A stretch of DNA of 27,880 nt from Phycisphaerales bacterium UBA1910 (GTDB taxonomy: Bacteria; Planctomycetota; Phycisphaerae; Phycisphaerales; UBA1924). A program made the position numbers and the translations under genes. Shown here one piece after another: positions 7,109 to 14,970 of this stretch. Below the pieces are notes generated by a model. It searched no databases and was not told where the DNA came from. It worked only from the letters and a program-made list of their open reading frames with translations. The DNA is taken from positions 58,090 to 85,969 of the forward strand of contig DDGE01000001.1 of the NCBI GenBank assembly GCA_002337545.1, in the 5' to 3' direction. The number at the start of each line of letters is the position of its first letter. Position 1 is the first letter of the stretch.

Positions 7109-8518
7109 ATGAAGTTTACTGAACTCGGACTCCACGAGTCCATCGTCCGCGCGGTCACTGACAAAGGCTACACCGAAGCGACCCCGATTCAGGCACAGTC
7201 CATTCCATCTGCTCTTGAGGGGCGAGATATTCTCGGAACGGCGCAGACCGGCACAGGGAAGACCTGTGCGTTTGCACTCCCCGTTCTTCATTTGCTCGAT
7301 GAGGACCACAAGCAGAAGCACAATCGCCATCGCGGACGCGGTCGATCTCCACGGGCCCTCGTGCTGGCCCCAACGCGTGAACTCGCGTCGCAGATTTTCG
7401 ACAGCTTTGTCGCGTACGGTCGTCAGCTCAAGCACCTCCGTCACGCCGTAGTGTTCGGCGGAGTGAATCAGCGCAAGCAGGTCTCCGCGATGCGTGAGGG
7501 CGTTGATGTGCTCGTTGCAACCCCCGGTCGTTTGCTCGATCTGATCAATCAGGGGCATGTGGATCTGAGCGAGGTCGAACTGCTCGTTCTCGACGAGGCG
7601 GATCGCATGCTTGACATGGGGTTCATCCATGACATCCGCAAGGTTTGCGAGATGGTCCGCGAGGATCGTCAGACCTTGTTCTTCTCTGCGACGGTTTCGC
7701 GTGAGATTAAGCAGTTGGCGAATGCACTCCTGACGGATCCGGTTCTCGTTGAGACCGCGCCCGAGGCAACAACCGTCGATGCGATCGCACAGCGGATCTA
7801 CACGCTTGAACGAGAAAACAAGAAGGTCCTGCTCCTGCGGATGCTCGAGACGGAGCCCGTAGAACGGATGCTGATTTTCTCCAAGACCAAACACGGCGCG
7901 GACAAAATCGTCAAGGGACTCCGACGCGAGAATATCCCCGCGGAAGCGATCCATGGCAACAAAACCCAGAATGCACGGACCAAGGCGCTCGGTCGGTTCA
8001 AGAAGGGGACGGTCAAGATCCTCGTTGCGACCGACATCGCGTCGCGCGGCATTGATGTCCGCAATATCACCCATGTAGTGAACTACGACATGCCCCTCGA
8101 TCCGGAGACATATGTCCACCGCATCGGGCGAACCGCTCGGGCCGGCGCGACAGGCATCGCGATCTCGTTCTGTGCTCATGAAGAGTTGAATCTTTATCGC
8201 CAGATCGAGCGTCGCTCAAAGATCGAGATCCCCGTCGGTGATGATCATGATGATCTTACCTTTGATGCGCCCGCACCCCGTCGGTCTCACTCGGGTAAAC
8301 CCGGCGGTAAACCAAACCGAAGGAACAGCCGTGGGCCTCGTCGAGAGTTTGACAAGAACACCCCGCGCAAGAACCCCAAGAGCAAAAACGCAAAGCGTGC
8401 AGCTCGGGTCGGTGCAGGCAAGCCAAAGTCTCCAAAGACCAAGTCTGGCTATCCCAAGAGCAAGCCTCAGAATGCCGGGGGCGGCAAGCCCCGTGGGCAA
8501 CGCTCCAGTGCGAGATAA
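7109..8518 (+). CDS. rhlE: DEAD-box ATP-dependent RNA helicase, RhlE type
   Basis: 469 residues with start at ATG 7109, which places the Q motif (ATPIQAQSIP) at the usual distance from the N-terminus; 53 further upstream codons are open but unlike a helicase. All core motifs are intact: AQTGTGKT (45-52), PTRELASQ (88-95), TPGRL (138-142), DEAD (162-165), SAT (193-195), TDIASRGID (308-316) and HRIGRTARAG (337-346). The C-terminal 90 residues are a basic, Lys/Arg/Pro/Gly-rich disordered tail expected to bind RNA. Such enzymes unwind short RNA duplexes during ribosome assembly and mRNA decay. The gene converges on the E2 gene through a shared terminator. Confidence 0.93.
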   Translation: MKFTELGLHESIVRAVTDKGYTEATPIQAQSIPSALEGRDILGTAQTGTGKTCAFALPVLHLLDEDHKQKHNRHRGRGRSPRALVLAPTRELASQIFDSFVAYGRQLKHLRHAVVFGGVNQRKQVSAMREGVDVLVATPGRLLDLINQGHVDLSEVELLVLDEADRMLDMGFIHDIRKVCEMVREDRQTLFFSATVSREIKQLANALLTDPVLVETAPEATTVDAIAQRIYTLERENKKVLLLRMLETEPVERMLIFSKTKHGADKIVKGLRRENIPAEAIHGNKTQNARTKALGRFKKGTVKILVATDIASRGIDVRNITHVVNYDMPLDPETYVHRIGRTARAGATGIAISFCAHEELNLYRQIERRSKIEIPVGDDHDDLTFDAPAPRRSHSGKPGGKPNRRNSRGPRREFDKNTPRKNPKSKNAKRAARVGAGKPKSPKTKSGYPKSKPQNAGGGKPRGQRSSAR

Positions 8519-8537
8519 AAGCTCAGTATGACGATTC

Positions 8538-8569
8538 AAAAGGCACCGATCAACGGATCGGTGCCTTTT
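8538..8569. terminator. Bidirectional terminator between helicase and E2 genes
   Basis: A perfect 14-bp stem, aaaaggcaccgatc (8538-8551) with gatcggtgcctttt (8556-8569) and an AACG loop. Both strands end in four T. It lies 19 bases after the helicase stop and 24 bases after the end of the E2 gene, so it probably serves both convergent genes. Confidence 0.9.
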
Positions 8570-8593
8570 CTATTGCCTCGATAAATCGCGAAC

Positions 8594-10234
8594 TTAGAGC
8601 AGTGATTCCGGGTTCTGCAGTGACTCGACGATCTCAGCCAACGCCAGCGCGCCGGTCGCACCGTCTACGACACGGTGATCGCACGCCAGGCTCAGCGGCA
8701 TCACCTTGCCCACCATCGCCTGACCGTCACGAACCACTACGCCGTCGTACACCTTACCAATCGCGAGGATCGCGACCTCGGGGCTGTTGATGACTGGGGT
8801 CGCGAATCGGCCCGCGTGCGAGCCGACATTGCTGATCGTGAAGGTCGAGCCCATGAGCTGCTCGCGGGGGATTGAACGATCCCGTGCCGCCGAGGCGACA
8901 TCCACGATCGACTGACCAAGCTCAACTACATTCATTCGATCCGCATCACGGATCACCGGCACCATCAGCCCGTTGGGCGTATCCGTCGCGATGCCCAGAT
9001 GTACTCCAGCGTACTGCACGATCTCTTCACGCTGCTCATCAACGATTCCGTTCATCGCACCGAAGCGACCCGCCAGCGCCTTGGCGACAGCCGCCGAGAT
9101 AAACGGCAGGAAGCTCAGCTTGACGCCCGTCTGGGCGCTGACCTCTTTGCGGAGCGAATCCAAAGCCGTGACATCCGCCTCGTCCATTACCGTAAAGTGC
9201 ACGGCCGTGTTCACAGACTCACGCAGACGATTCGCGATTGTGCGCCGAATCCCCTTGAACGGGATGTGCGCCTCGGCCTGACCGGGCTGGACCATGCTCT
9301 GCTGCGCCGGATCAGGAATCGGGCGATAGGCACCGGGGCCCTGGTACCCCGGAGCTGCGGGTATGCCCTGCGGGCCCTGCTGGGGCATCGGCTGCGAGGG
9401 ATAACCGTAACCGGGTGGCGGCGGTGGGGGCGCGTACCCATAAGGCGGGTACGCGGGGTACGGCTGCGGCGGATAGGGATACATCGGCTGCGGCGCGTAT
9501 CCGTATCCGGGCTGCTGCGGCTGGTAAGGGGGCTGATAGCTCGGCTGCGGGGCCTGCGGCTGCTGGGGTGCGTACGACTGACCCACATTTGTGGAAGGAA
9601 GATTCAGGGGCTTGCGCACTTCAGCGGGGCGAGAGGGTGCGGGAGCCTTGTTGTTTGTGGATGTACTCGGTGCGGGCGTCGATGCCGCGGGGGCCGGTGC
9701 AGGCTTGGAGGCGCCACCGTTTTCGGCGGCATTTCGTACATCCTTGGCCGTGACGCGCCCACCGATACCCGTTCCTTGGACAGAATCGATATCGATTCCC
9801 ATATCACGAGCCAATCGACGCACGGCCGGAGCGGCCAACGCCTTGCCGTCGCCCGAGCCCATACCCGCGAGGGTATCAGAGACGGCACCAACCACAGTGC
9901 CCGCATCCTTGGGTTCTTCTTCCTTGGCCTCGGTCGTGAGCTCAGGATCTTGTTTTGCGCGAGCGGGGGTGTCGTCGCCGCCTTCGTAGGTGACAAAGAC
10001 CGCGCCGACCTTGATGATGTCCCCATCATTGCCATGAAGGGTCTTGATCGTGCCCGCACGAGGCGATGGGACTTCAACGAGTGCCTTATCGGTTTCCATC
10101 TCCGCGAGGATCTGGTGCTCCTCAACGGTGTCGCCTTCGGAGACGACCCACTTGATGAGCTCGGCTTCTTCGAGCCCCTCACCAAGGTCGGGGAGAATGA
10201 ACTGGTTCGGATCGGATGAGACTTTGCCGGCCAT
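8594..10234 (-). CDS. Dihydrolipoamide acyltransferase, E2 of a 2-oxoacid dehydrogenase complex
   Basis: 546 residues. The enzyme moves the acyl group from lipoyl-lysine to coenzyme A and forms the complex core. An N-terminal lipoyl domain (residues 10-85) carries METDKALVEV with the lipoylated Lys50. An E1/E3-binding domain follows (about 133-166, with RLARDMGID and GTGIGGRVTAKDV). Residues 175-320 are a very long linker rich in Pro, Tyr, Gln and Gly. The catalytic domain (about 322-546) ends with ACDHRVVDG (517-525), containing the catalytic His and Asp. There is one lipoyl domain only. It is last in the operon, 75 bases after E1 beta, with a small hairpin between them. Whether the complex handles pyruvate or branched-chain 2-oxoacids is not settled; the neighbouring leucine genes favour the latter, the E1 sequences resemble Gram-positive pyruvate dehydrogenase. 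No E3 gene is present in the window. Confidence 0.93.
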   Translation of the reverse strand: MAGKVSSDPNQFILPDLGEGLEEAELIKWVVSEGDTVEEHQILAEMETDKALVEVPSPRAGTIKTLHGNDGDIIKVGAVFVTYEGGDDTPARAKQDPELTTEAKEEEPKDAGTVVGAVSDTLAGMGSGDGKALAAPAVRRLARDMGIDIDSVQGTGIGGRVTAKDVRNAAENGGASKPAPAPAASTPAPSTSTNNKAPAPSRPAEVRKPLNLPSTNVGQSYAPQQPQAPQPSYQPPYQPQQPGYGYAPQPMYPYPPQPYPAYPPYGYAPPPPPPGYGYPSQPMPQQGPQGIPAAPGYQGPGAYRPIPDPAQQSMVQPGQAEAHIPFKGIRRTIANRLRESVNTAVHFTVMDEADVTALDSLRKEVSAQTGVKLSFLPFISAAVAKALAGRFGAMNGIVDEQREEIVQYAGVHLGIATDTPNGLMVPVIRDADRMNVVELGQSIVDVASAARDRSIPREQLMGSTFTISNVGSHAGRFATPVINSPEVAILAIGKVYDGVVVRDGQAMVGKVMPLSLACDHRVVDGATGALALAEIVESLQNPESLL

Positions 10235-10258
10235 GTGTTCCCAATCTTCGTATCTGAT

Positions 10259-10275
10259 CAGACCCGTTGGGTCTG
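10259..10275 (-). other. Intercistronic hairpin between E1 beta and E2
   Basis: A 7-bp inverted repeat, cagaccc with gggtctg and a 3-base loop, lies in the 75-base gap between the two genes. No T-run follows on the minus strand, so it is more likely an RNA processing or stability element than a terminator. Confidence 0.4.
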
Positions 10276-10309
10276 GTGTTCGTGTGAATCAATCCCGATC
10301 AACATATTG

Positions 10310-11284
10310 TTAGTACGCGAGGCACTCCTCGATCCCCTTCTGGATGCGGGGGGCTTCGGGGAGGTACTCAAGCTCGAGCTTGTAGTACGGCATAATCGTG
10401 TCGAAGCCCGCAACGCGTTGCACAGGTGCTTTGAGGTAGAGGAAGCATTCTTCCATGATGCGTGCCGCGATCTCGGCACCCATGCCCGCGGTCAGCGGGG
10501 CCTCGTGCACAATCACGCAGCGCCCGGTTTTCTGGACAGACTGAGCGATGGTGTCCATGTCGAATGGGTAGATCGAACGCAGATCGATGAGCTCGATCGA
10601 GACATCTTCGGGGAGGTTGTCCATCGCCTGAAGGCACTGGAACACCGGAGCCCCCCAGGTGACAACGGTGAGGTCGTCGCCTTCGTTGACGACCTTTGCC
10701 TCCCCGATCGGGATCTCGTACATCTCCTCGGGGACCTCTTCCTTGAACGAGCGGTAGACGCGCTTGGGTTCAAAGAACATGACGGGGTCGGGGTCCTTGA
10801 TCGCGGAGATCAGCAAACCTTTCGCGTCGTATGGGGTCACGGGCATGACGACTTTGACACCCGGCGAATGGGTATAGATCGCTTCGGGTGAGTCGGAGTG
10901 GAGCTCGGGTGCGTGGATGCCGCCACCAACGGGGACACGGACCGTCATCGGCACGGTGACGGCGCTCCGGGTGCGGGTGCGCATGCGTGCCGCGTGGTTC
11001 ACGAGCTGGTCGTAGGCCGGGCCGAGGAACCCGTCGAACTGGATCTCGGGGACGGCCTTCATGCCGGCGATCGCGAGCCCGATCGAGGTGCCCATAATGC
11101 CCGACTCGTCGAGGGGGGTATCGACGACACGGTCTTTGCCGTGTTTCGCCTGGAGCCCGTCGGTAACGCGGAACACACCGCCATTGAGCCCGACATCCTC
11201 GCCGAGGAGGATGACATCGGGATCGCTTTCGAGCATCTGGTCGAGTGCCTGGTTGATCGCACCGACGAGGGTTTGTTGTGCCAT
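10310..11284 (-). CDS. 2-oxoacid dehydrogenase E1 component, beta subunit
   Basis: 324 residues starting at ATG 11284 with GGAG about eight bases upstream; a longer frame exists but its extra N-terminus is the antisense-like Ala/Pro-rich tail of the gene before it in another frame. Family landmarks: LLGEDVGLNGGVFRVTDGL (26-44), the thiamine-proximal region with GGGIHAPELHSDSPE (120-134), TPYDAKGLL (150-158) and VHEAPLTAGMGAEIA in the C-terminal domain. Together with E1 alpha it forms the thiamine-diphosphate-dependent heterotetramer that decarboxylates the 2-oxoacid and acylates E2. The closest remembered relatives are PdhB of Bacillus-type pyruvate dehydrogenase, but BkdA2-type branched-chain enzymes are nearly as close. 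It starts 16 bases after the small FlbD-like gene. Confidence 0.93.
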   Translation of the reverse strand: MAQQTLVGAINQALDQMLESDPDVILLGEDVGLNGGVFRVTDGLQAKHGKDRVVDTPLDESGIMGTSIGLAIAGMKAVPEIQFDGFLGPAYDQLVNHAARMRTRTRSAVTVPMTVRVPVGGGIHAPELHSDSPEAIYTHSPGVKVVMPVTPYDAKGLLISAIKDPDPVMFFEPKRVYRSFKEEVPEEMYEIPIGEAKVVNEGDDLTVVTWGAPVFQCLQAMDNLPEDVSIELIDLRSIYPFDMDTIAQSVQKTGRCVIVHEAPLTAGMGAEIAARIMEECFLYLKAPVQRVAGFDTIMPYYKLELEYLPEAPRIQKGIEECLAY

Positions 11285-11300
11285 ATCTGACTCCGGTTTC

Positions 11301-11564
11301 TTATCCGGCTGCCGAGGCTGCTGCGGCCGCGGCGGCTTGGTCTGCTTGGATCTGATCTTCGACGGCGAGCATTGCATCGAGACTGTTGGGCATCGCTGCA
11401 TTCACGATTTCGACGACTTGCTCAGCGTTCAGTTTGACCTTGAGCTTGCTTGCGCGGCCGCTGATCTCGACGACGCATGTGTCACCTTTGGGCTGCACGG
11501 ATTTTACATACACCGCGTTGATGTAGTGAACCTTGCCGCGTGTATCGGTGAACTGGACGAGCAT
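11301..11564 (-). CDS. Small FlbD-like protein between E1 alpha and E1 beta genes
   Basis: 87 residues starting at ATG 11564, only one base after the E1 alpha TGA (TGAAATG), with GGAGG placed inside the last E1 alpha codons; translation is therefore coupled. The first 60 residues (MLVQFTDTRGKVHYINAVYV and on, then VVEISGRASKLKVKLNAEQV) follow the short beta pattern of FlbD and related proteins: start with a short strand, a G-K-x-x-Y-I-N turn, then an Ile/Val-rich strand pair. The rest is an Ala-rich tail (seven Ala in a row). No signal, membrane segment or cysteine pair that suggests metal. FlbD is a small protein of flagellar operons, but no flagellar gene is near. The function here is unknown; its place suggests a role in assembly or control of the dehydrogenase complex. 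Confidence 0.8.
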   Translation of the reverse strand: MLVQFTDTRGKVHYINAVYVKSVQPKGDTCVVEISGRASKLKVKLNAEQVVEIVNAAMPNSLDAMLAVEDQIQADQAAAAAAASAAG

Positions 11565-11565
11565 T

Positions 11566-12696
11566 TCAATGTGCCTCCGTCACCTGCGCATTAAGTCCGA
11601 TCTGCGTCGGGTTCCGCCCGATCGAGCTCGTCCGCATGGTGTCTCGCTGGAGCTTGAGGTCCTCGGGCAGCTCTGCATACATGTCGTTGAAGAAATCGGC
11701 TTTATCCGGCGCGGTGACATTGATCGCCGCATCGACAACTTCTTTCACGATGCGCTGGGCGCGGGTCTCGAGCTCTTCCTGCTTCTTGTCGTCCCAGACG
11801 CCCTGATCTTCCATGTACTTGCGGGTCCGGATGAGCGGGTCCTTGTCGAGCCAGGCATCCACTTCGGCCTGATCGCGGTACCGGCGCGCATCGTCGGCCG
11901 TGGTGTGGTCACCGAGGCGGTAGGTTACGCCTTCGATGAAGGATGGGCCGCCGCCTTCGATCGCACGCTTGCGTGCGTCCATGGTGGCCTTGTACACCGC
12001 GAAGATGTCGTTGCCGTCGACTTGGATCGTCGGCATGTCGTACGCGAGTGCCTTCTGGGCCACGGTGCGAGAGTTCATTTGCTGCTCACGGGGGACCGAG
12101 ATCGCCCACGAGTTGTTCTGGCAGTAGAAGATCGTGGGGACCTGCATCACGGACGCGAAGTTCATCGCGTTGTGGAAATCGCCCTCTGAGGTCGCGCCGT
12201 CACCGAAGTAGGTAATGACTGCCCTGTCAGCTTCCTTGCGGTTCTTCATCGCCCAGGCGATACCAGTCGCGTGGAGCATGTGTGTCCCGATGGGCACGCT
12301 CAGCGGGGTCATGTTCAGTTCTTCGGGGAACTGCGAACCGCGTTCATCGCCCATCCAGTATTGGATGACATAGTGCATCGGCAAGCCGTGCATGAACAGG
12401 GCCGCGTTCTCGCGGTACGAGGGCACGATCCAGTCGTTCCCTTTGACCATCGCGAGCGCAGAGCCAACGGCGTTGGCTTCCTGCCCCTTGTTTTGGGGGT
12501 AGGTGCCCATGCGTCCGGAACGCTGCAGTTTGAACGCGATTTCATCGAGTTCGCGGCAGATCCGCATCTGCTCGTAGAGATGAACAACCTGATCATCGCT
12601 CAGGGTGTCCTTGGCGAGTTTCTTGTCGAGTTTGCCGTTCTCATCGAGGATCTGCAGATGCTCGATTTTGGCTTCAAAAACAGTGTGGTGTGGCAT
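11566..12696 (-). CDS. 2-oxoacid dehydrogenase E1 component, alpha subunit
   Basis: 376 residues starting at ATG 12696 with AGGAG six bases upstream. The thiamine diphosphate motif begins at GDG (165-167: FGDGATSEGDFHNAMNF) and ends at the Asn pair of YCQNNSWAIS (191-200). The mobile loop is YRLGDHTTADDARRYR (259-274). Residues 55-75 (FKLQRSGRMGTYPQNKGQEA) match the E1 alpha entry region. The subunit carries the catalytic thiamine site with E1 beta and accepts pyruvate or a branched-chain 2-oxoacid; sequence alone did not let me choose. The HTTADD loop lacks the extra Gly found in many Gram-positive pyruvate dehydrogenases (HTMSGDD), which slightly favours a branched-chain or mixed-specificity enzyme. 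It is the first gene of the four-gene operon. Confidence 0.92.
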   Translation of the reverse strand: MPHHTVFEAKIEHLQILDENGKLDKKLAKDTLSDDQVVHLYEQMRICRELDEIAFKLQRSGRMGTYPQNKGQEANAVGSALAMVKGNDWIVPSYRENAALFMHGLPMHYVIQYWMGDERGSQFPEELNMTPLSVPIGTHMLHATGIAWAMKNRKEADRAVITYFGDGATSEGDFHNAMNFASVMQVPTIFYCQNNSWAISVPREQQMNSRTVAQKALAYDMPTIQVDGNDIFAVYKATMDARKRAIEGGGPSFIEGVTYRLGDHTTADDARRYRDQAEVDAWLDKDPLIRTRKYMEDQGVWDDKKQEELETRAQRIVKEVVDAAINVTAPDKADFFNDMYAELPEDLKLQRDTMRTSSIGRNPTQIGLNAQVTEAH

Positions 12697-12874
12697 GATG
12701 TCTCCTACACATCTCGGTTCCGGTCAGCGATCGCGCATCCGTCGTTCAAAAGGGCGGCGGGCGATGCGAGAATGCCGACTCACCGGGGTACGAAAGTATA
12801 GGAACGCACACACCAAGAGTCCCCTTGAACGGGTCTGTTCTCCATGAACCATCCACGAAAGTAGATGCGTAAAT
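12697..12874 (-). other. Promoter-bearing gap upstream of the 2-oxoacid dehydrogenase operon
   Basis: No gene is seen here. The preceding gene on the same strand ends in a strong terminator, so the E1 alpha promoter must lie in this stretch. A good -10 box, TATACT on the minus strand (12800-12795), is present, but no matching -35 box lies 16-18 bases upstream; an activator-dependent promoter is possible. Confidence 0.4.
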
Positions 12875-12906
12875 AAAACGCCTCTCGTGGGTGCGAGAGG
12901 CGTTTT
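12875..12906 (-). terminator. Terminator at the end of the leucine/acyl-CoA operon
   Basis: A perfect 13-bp stem (12875-12887 with 12894-12906) and a 6-base loop; on the minus strand it ends TTTTATTT. It lies 25 bases after the acyl-CoA dehydrogenase stop and insulates the dehydrogenase operon downstream. The plus strand also ends in five T. Confidence 0.9.
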
Positions 12907-12931
12907 TGCTCTGAATATCGATGGCTGTATT

Positions 12932-14911
12932 TTAGAGTTGCTCGATCGTTTCCTGCATATGCTCGCGACCAGTGGCGCCGGACTGTTCGCGTCCGGTGCC
13001 GGGGAACTGCTTGATATGATCTTGGTTGTGTTCCTTGCCGGATCCCTTGGCGATCGGGGAGCTTTCTGGAATGTAGAAGTCGCTGTTGGGCAGGGTCGAA
13101 CTGTGGGCGAGTGCCAGATCAGCGGCCTTGAGCATCGTGTCGTCCGCGTTCTCGTGCAGGGCGCGGAAACTGTTATGGATCTCAAGTTCGGCGAGGTCGA
13201 AGAAGTGGATCGCGGCGGCCTTGTTCCGTTCGAACTCGGTACCGTTTTCGCCATTGCGGATGTCCATATCGAGACGCGACAGCGTGCACGCCCATGCGTG
13301 AAGATTGATCGCAGCATCCGCAAGGCGGGCTTGTGTTGCCTGAGCGGTCACGATTGCTGAGTCCTTCTTCTTGCTGATCACCTTGAACTGATAAGTGAAC
13401 TCCGAGATAAGCTTGGTCATGCGGTCTGCATATTTGCGGAGCGATGGGTCGATCTTCGAAACGCTGGGCGCCTTGCGACGCATGCCAAGGAAGACTTCCA
13501 TCCCCAGGGGCACCGCGGCGCGGATCATGGTGGGCGTGAACTTCTTGTTGTCCGCCATCTCCTTGATCCCGAGCATCTTCTCTGCGAGCTGCTTGCCGCC
13601 GTATGCGAAGACGAAGGACTGCATGACTTCGTTCGCACCTTCAACAATCGTGTTGATGCGTGAATCACGGAAGATGCGTTCGAGCTCGTTCTCTGTCATC
13701 GTTCCCTCGCCGCCAACGATCTGGACGGCATCGTTCACCGCACGCCATCCGTACTCAGAGCAGAAAACTTTACAGACAGCGGTTTCGAGCATGATGTCAT
13801 CGTCGTGACGATCAAGCATGCCCGTCGTCATGTAGAGCATCGAATCCATTGCGTAGGTGTACGCGCTCATTCGTGCAATCTTCTGTTGAACGAGTTCGAA
13901 GTCTGCGAGCGGACGCTGGAACTGGTAGCGGGTCTGCGACCATTTGATCGATTGATCCATAGCACGCTTTGCTCCGCCGAGCATCCCCGCCGAGAGCGTG
14001 CATCGACCATAGTTCAGGCAGGTCAACGCGACATTGAGCCCGCGACCTTCTTTGTGAAGCAGGTTCGCTTTGGGCACCTTGACATTGTTGAACTTGATCC
14101 GTGCCTGCCAAGTGCCGCGGATGCACATCTTGCTGCGGTTCTTGGAGAAGATGTCCACGCCTTCCATGTCGGGATGACAGACAACCGCGGTGACCTTTTC
14201 CTTCCCGTCGATCTTCTGCTTACCCATGACGGTAAAGAGCCCGGAGATCGCGCCGGAGGTCGCCCATTTCTTTTCACCGTTAATGATGTAGTGCTCGCCG
14301 TCTTCGCTGAGCTCGATCGTGGTTTCCTGGCCACCGGCGTCACAACCGACCTGAGGCTCTGAAAGACAGAACGCGCTGAGCCATTCGCCCGCGAGTTTGG
14401 GCAGCCAGCGCTGTTTTTGCTCATCGGTGCCGAAGAGCATGACGGCTTTACACCCGATTGACTGGTGCGCGGAAACCATGACCGCGGTGGACCCGCAGTA
14501 CTTGCCGATCGTTTCGAGGACTCGGTTGTATGAGGTAATCCCCATGCCGAGCCCGCCGTACTCCTTGCTGATGGTCATGCCGAGCACGCCCATGCTGAAG
14601 AGTCTCTGGATGACGCGTTCGGGGATGTACTGCTCCTGATCAATCTCGATCGAAGGATGCTCGGTCTTCATGTACTCTTCGAGCTCCGCGACGAGTCGGT
14701 CACACTCCGCGGTCTCCTCCGGCGAGGTCTTGGCTACCTCGGGATACGGGAAGTAGAGTTCTTCGCGGAAGTTGCCCCAGAAGAGGTTCTTGACAGCACC
14801 CATTGTTGAGGGTTCTGGGCCGAGCATGGTTTCTGCGTCCGCGATCATCTGCTTATCGCGATCGGAAACGCCCTTCATGTTCTTGAGATCAGCCTTCTGT
14901 GTATCAGCCAT
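12932..14911 (-). CDS. Long acyl-CoA dehydrogenase with C-terminal extension (VLCAD/ACAD9-like)
   Basis: 659 residues with GAGGAG upstream of ATG 14911. FAD-dependent acyl-CoA dehydrogenases oxidise acyl-CoA to 2-enoyl-CoA and pass electrons to electron-transfer flavoprotein. Seen: EYGGLGMG (117-124), FCLSEPQVGCDAGG (181-194, the FAD/substrate loop, with Cys where Ser is usual), NGEKKWATSGAISGLF (211-226), QFQRPLADFELVQQKIARM (330-348), GGEGTMTENELERIFRD (400-416) and the expected catalytic Glu424 in VEGANEV. A catalytic Glu at this place plus a further 200-residue C-terminal helical domain is the layout of VLCAD, ACAD9 and Bacillus FadE, not of isovaleryl-CoA dehydrogenase, whose base lies elsewhere. 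It is the last gene of the operon, 59 bases after a crotonase gene. The substrate is unproven: long-chain acyl-CoA by family, isovaleryl-CoA by neighbourhood. Confidence 0.9.
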   Translation of the reverse strand: MADTQKADLKNMKGVSDRDKQMIADAETMLGPEPSTMGAVKNLFWGNFREELYFPYPEVAKTSPEETAECDRLVAELEEYMKTEHPSIEIDQEQYIPERVIQRLFSMGVLGMTISKEYGGLGMGITSYNRVLETIGKYCGSTAVMVSAHQSIGCKAVMLFGTDEQKQRWLPKLAGEWLSAFCLSEPQVGCDAGGQETTIELSEDGEHYIINGEKKWATSGAISGLFTVMGKQKIDGKEKVTAVVCHPDMEGVDIFSKNRSKMCIRGTWQARIKFNNVKVPKANLLHKEGRGLNVALTCLNYGRCTLSAGMLGGAKRAMDQSIKWSQTRYQFQRPLADFELVQQKIARMSAYTYAMDSMLYMTTGMLDRHDDDIMLETAVCKVFCSEYGWRAVNDAVQIVGGEGTMTENELERIFRDSRINTIVEGANEVMQSFVFAYGGKQLAEKMLGIKEMADNKKFTPTMIRAAVPLGMEVFLGMRRKAPSVSKIDPSLRKYADRMTKLISEFTYQFKVISKKKDSAIVTAQATQARLADAAINLHAWACTLSRLDMDIRNGENGTEFERNKAAAIHFFDLAELEIHNSFRALHENADDTMLKAADLALAHSSTLPNSDFYIPESSPIAKGSGKEHNQDHIKQFPGTGREQSGATGREHMQETIEQL

Positions 14912-14970
14912 GGTTGGACTCCTCTGGTTTCAATCGCATCCGGAGCGGCTTCGCTTCGGACACGCGGTGG

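Noticed and set aside
6806..8179. A 457-codon minus-strand frame across the DEAD-box helicase gene
   Set aside because: The opposite strand encodes a complete helicase with all motifs; this frame has no family similarity and is an antisense shadow.
9275..9712. DNA minisatellite or CRISPR-like repeat in the E2 linker
   Set aside because: The repetition is at the amino-acid level with irregular unit lengths and stays in frame; there are no constant repeats with spacers.
8999..10219. A 406-codon plus-strand frame across the E2 gene
   Set aside because: It is antisense to a complete E2 and its Arg/Gly-rich translation reflects the Pro-rich linker read backwards.
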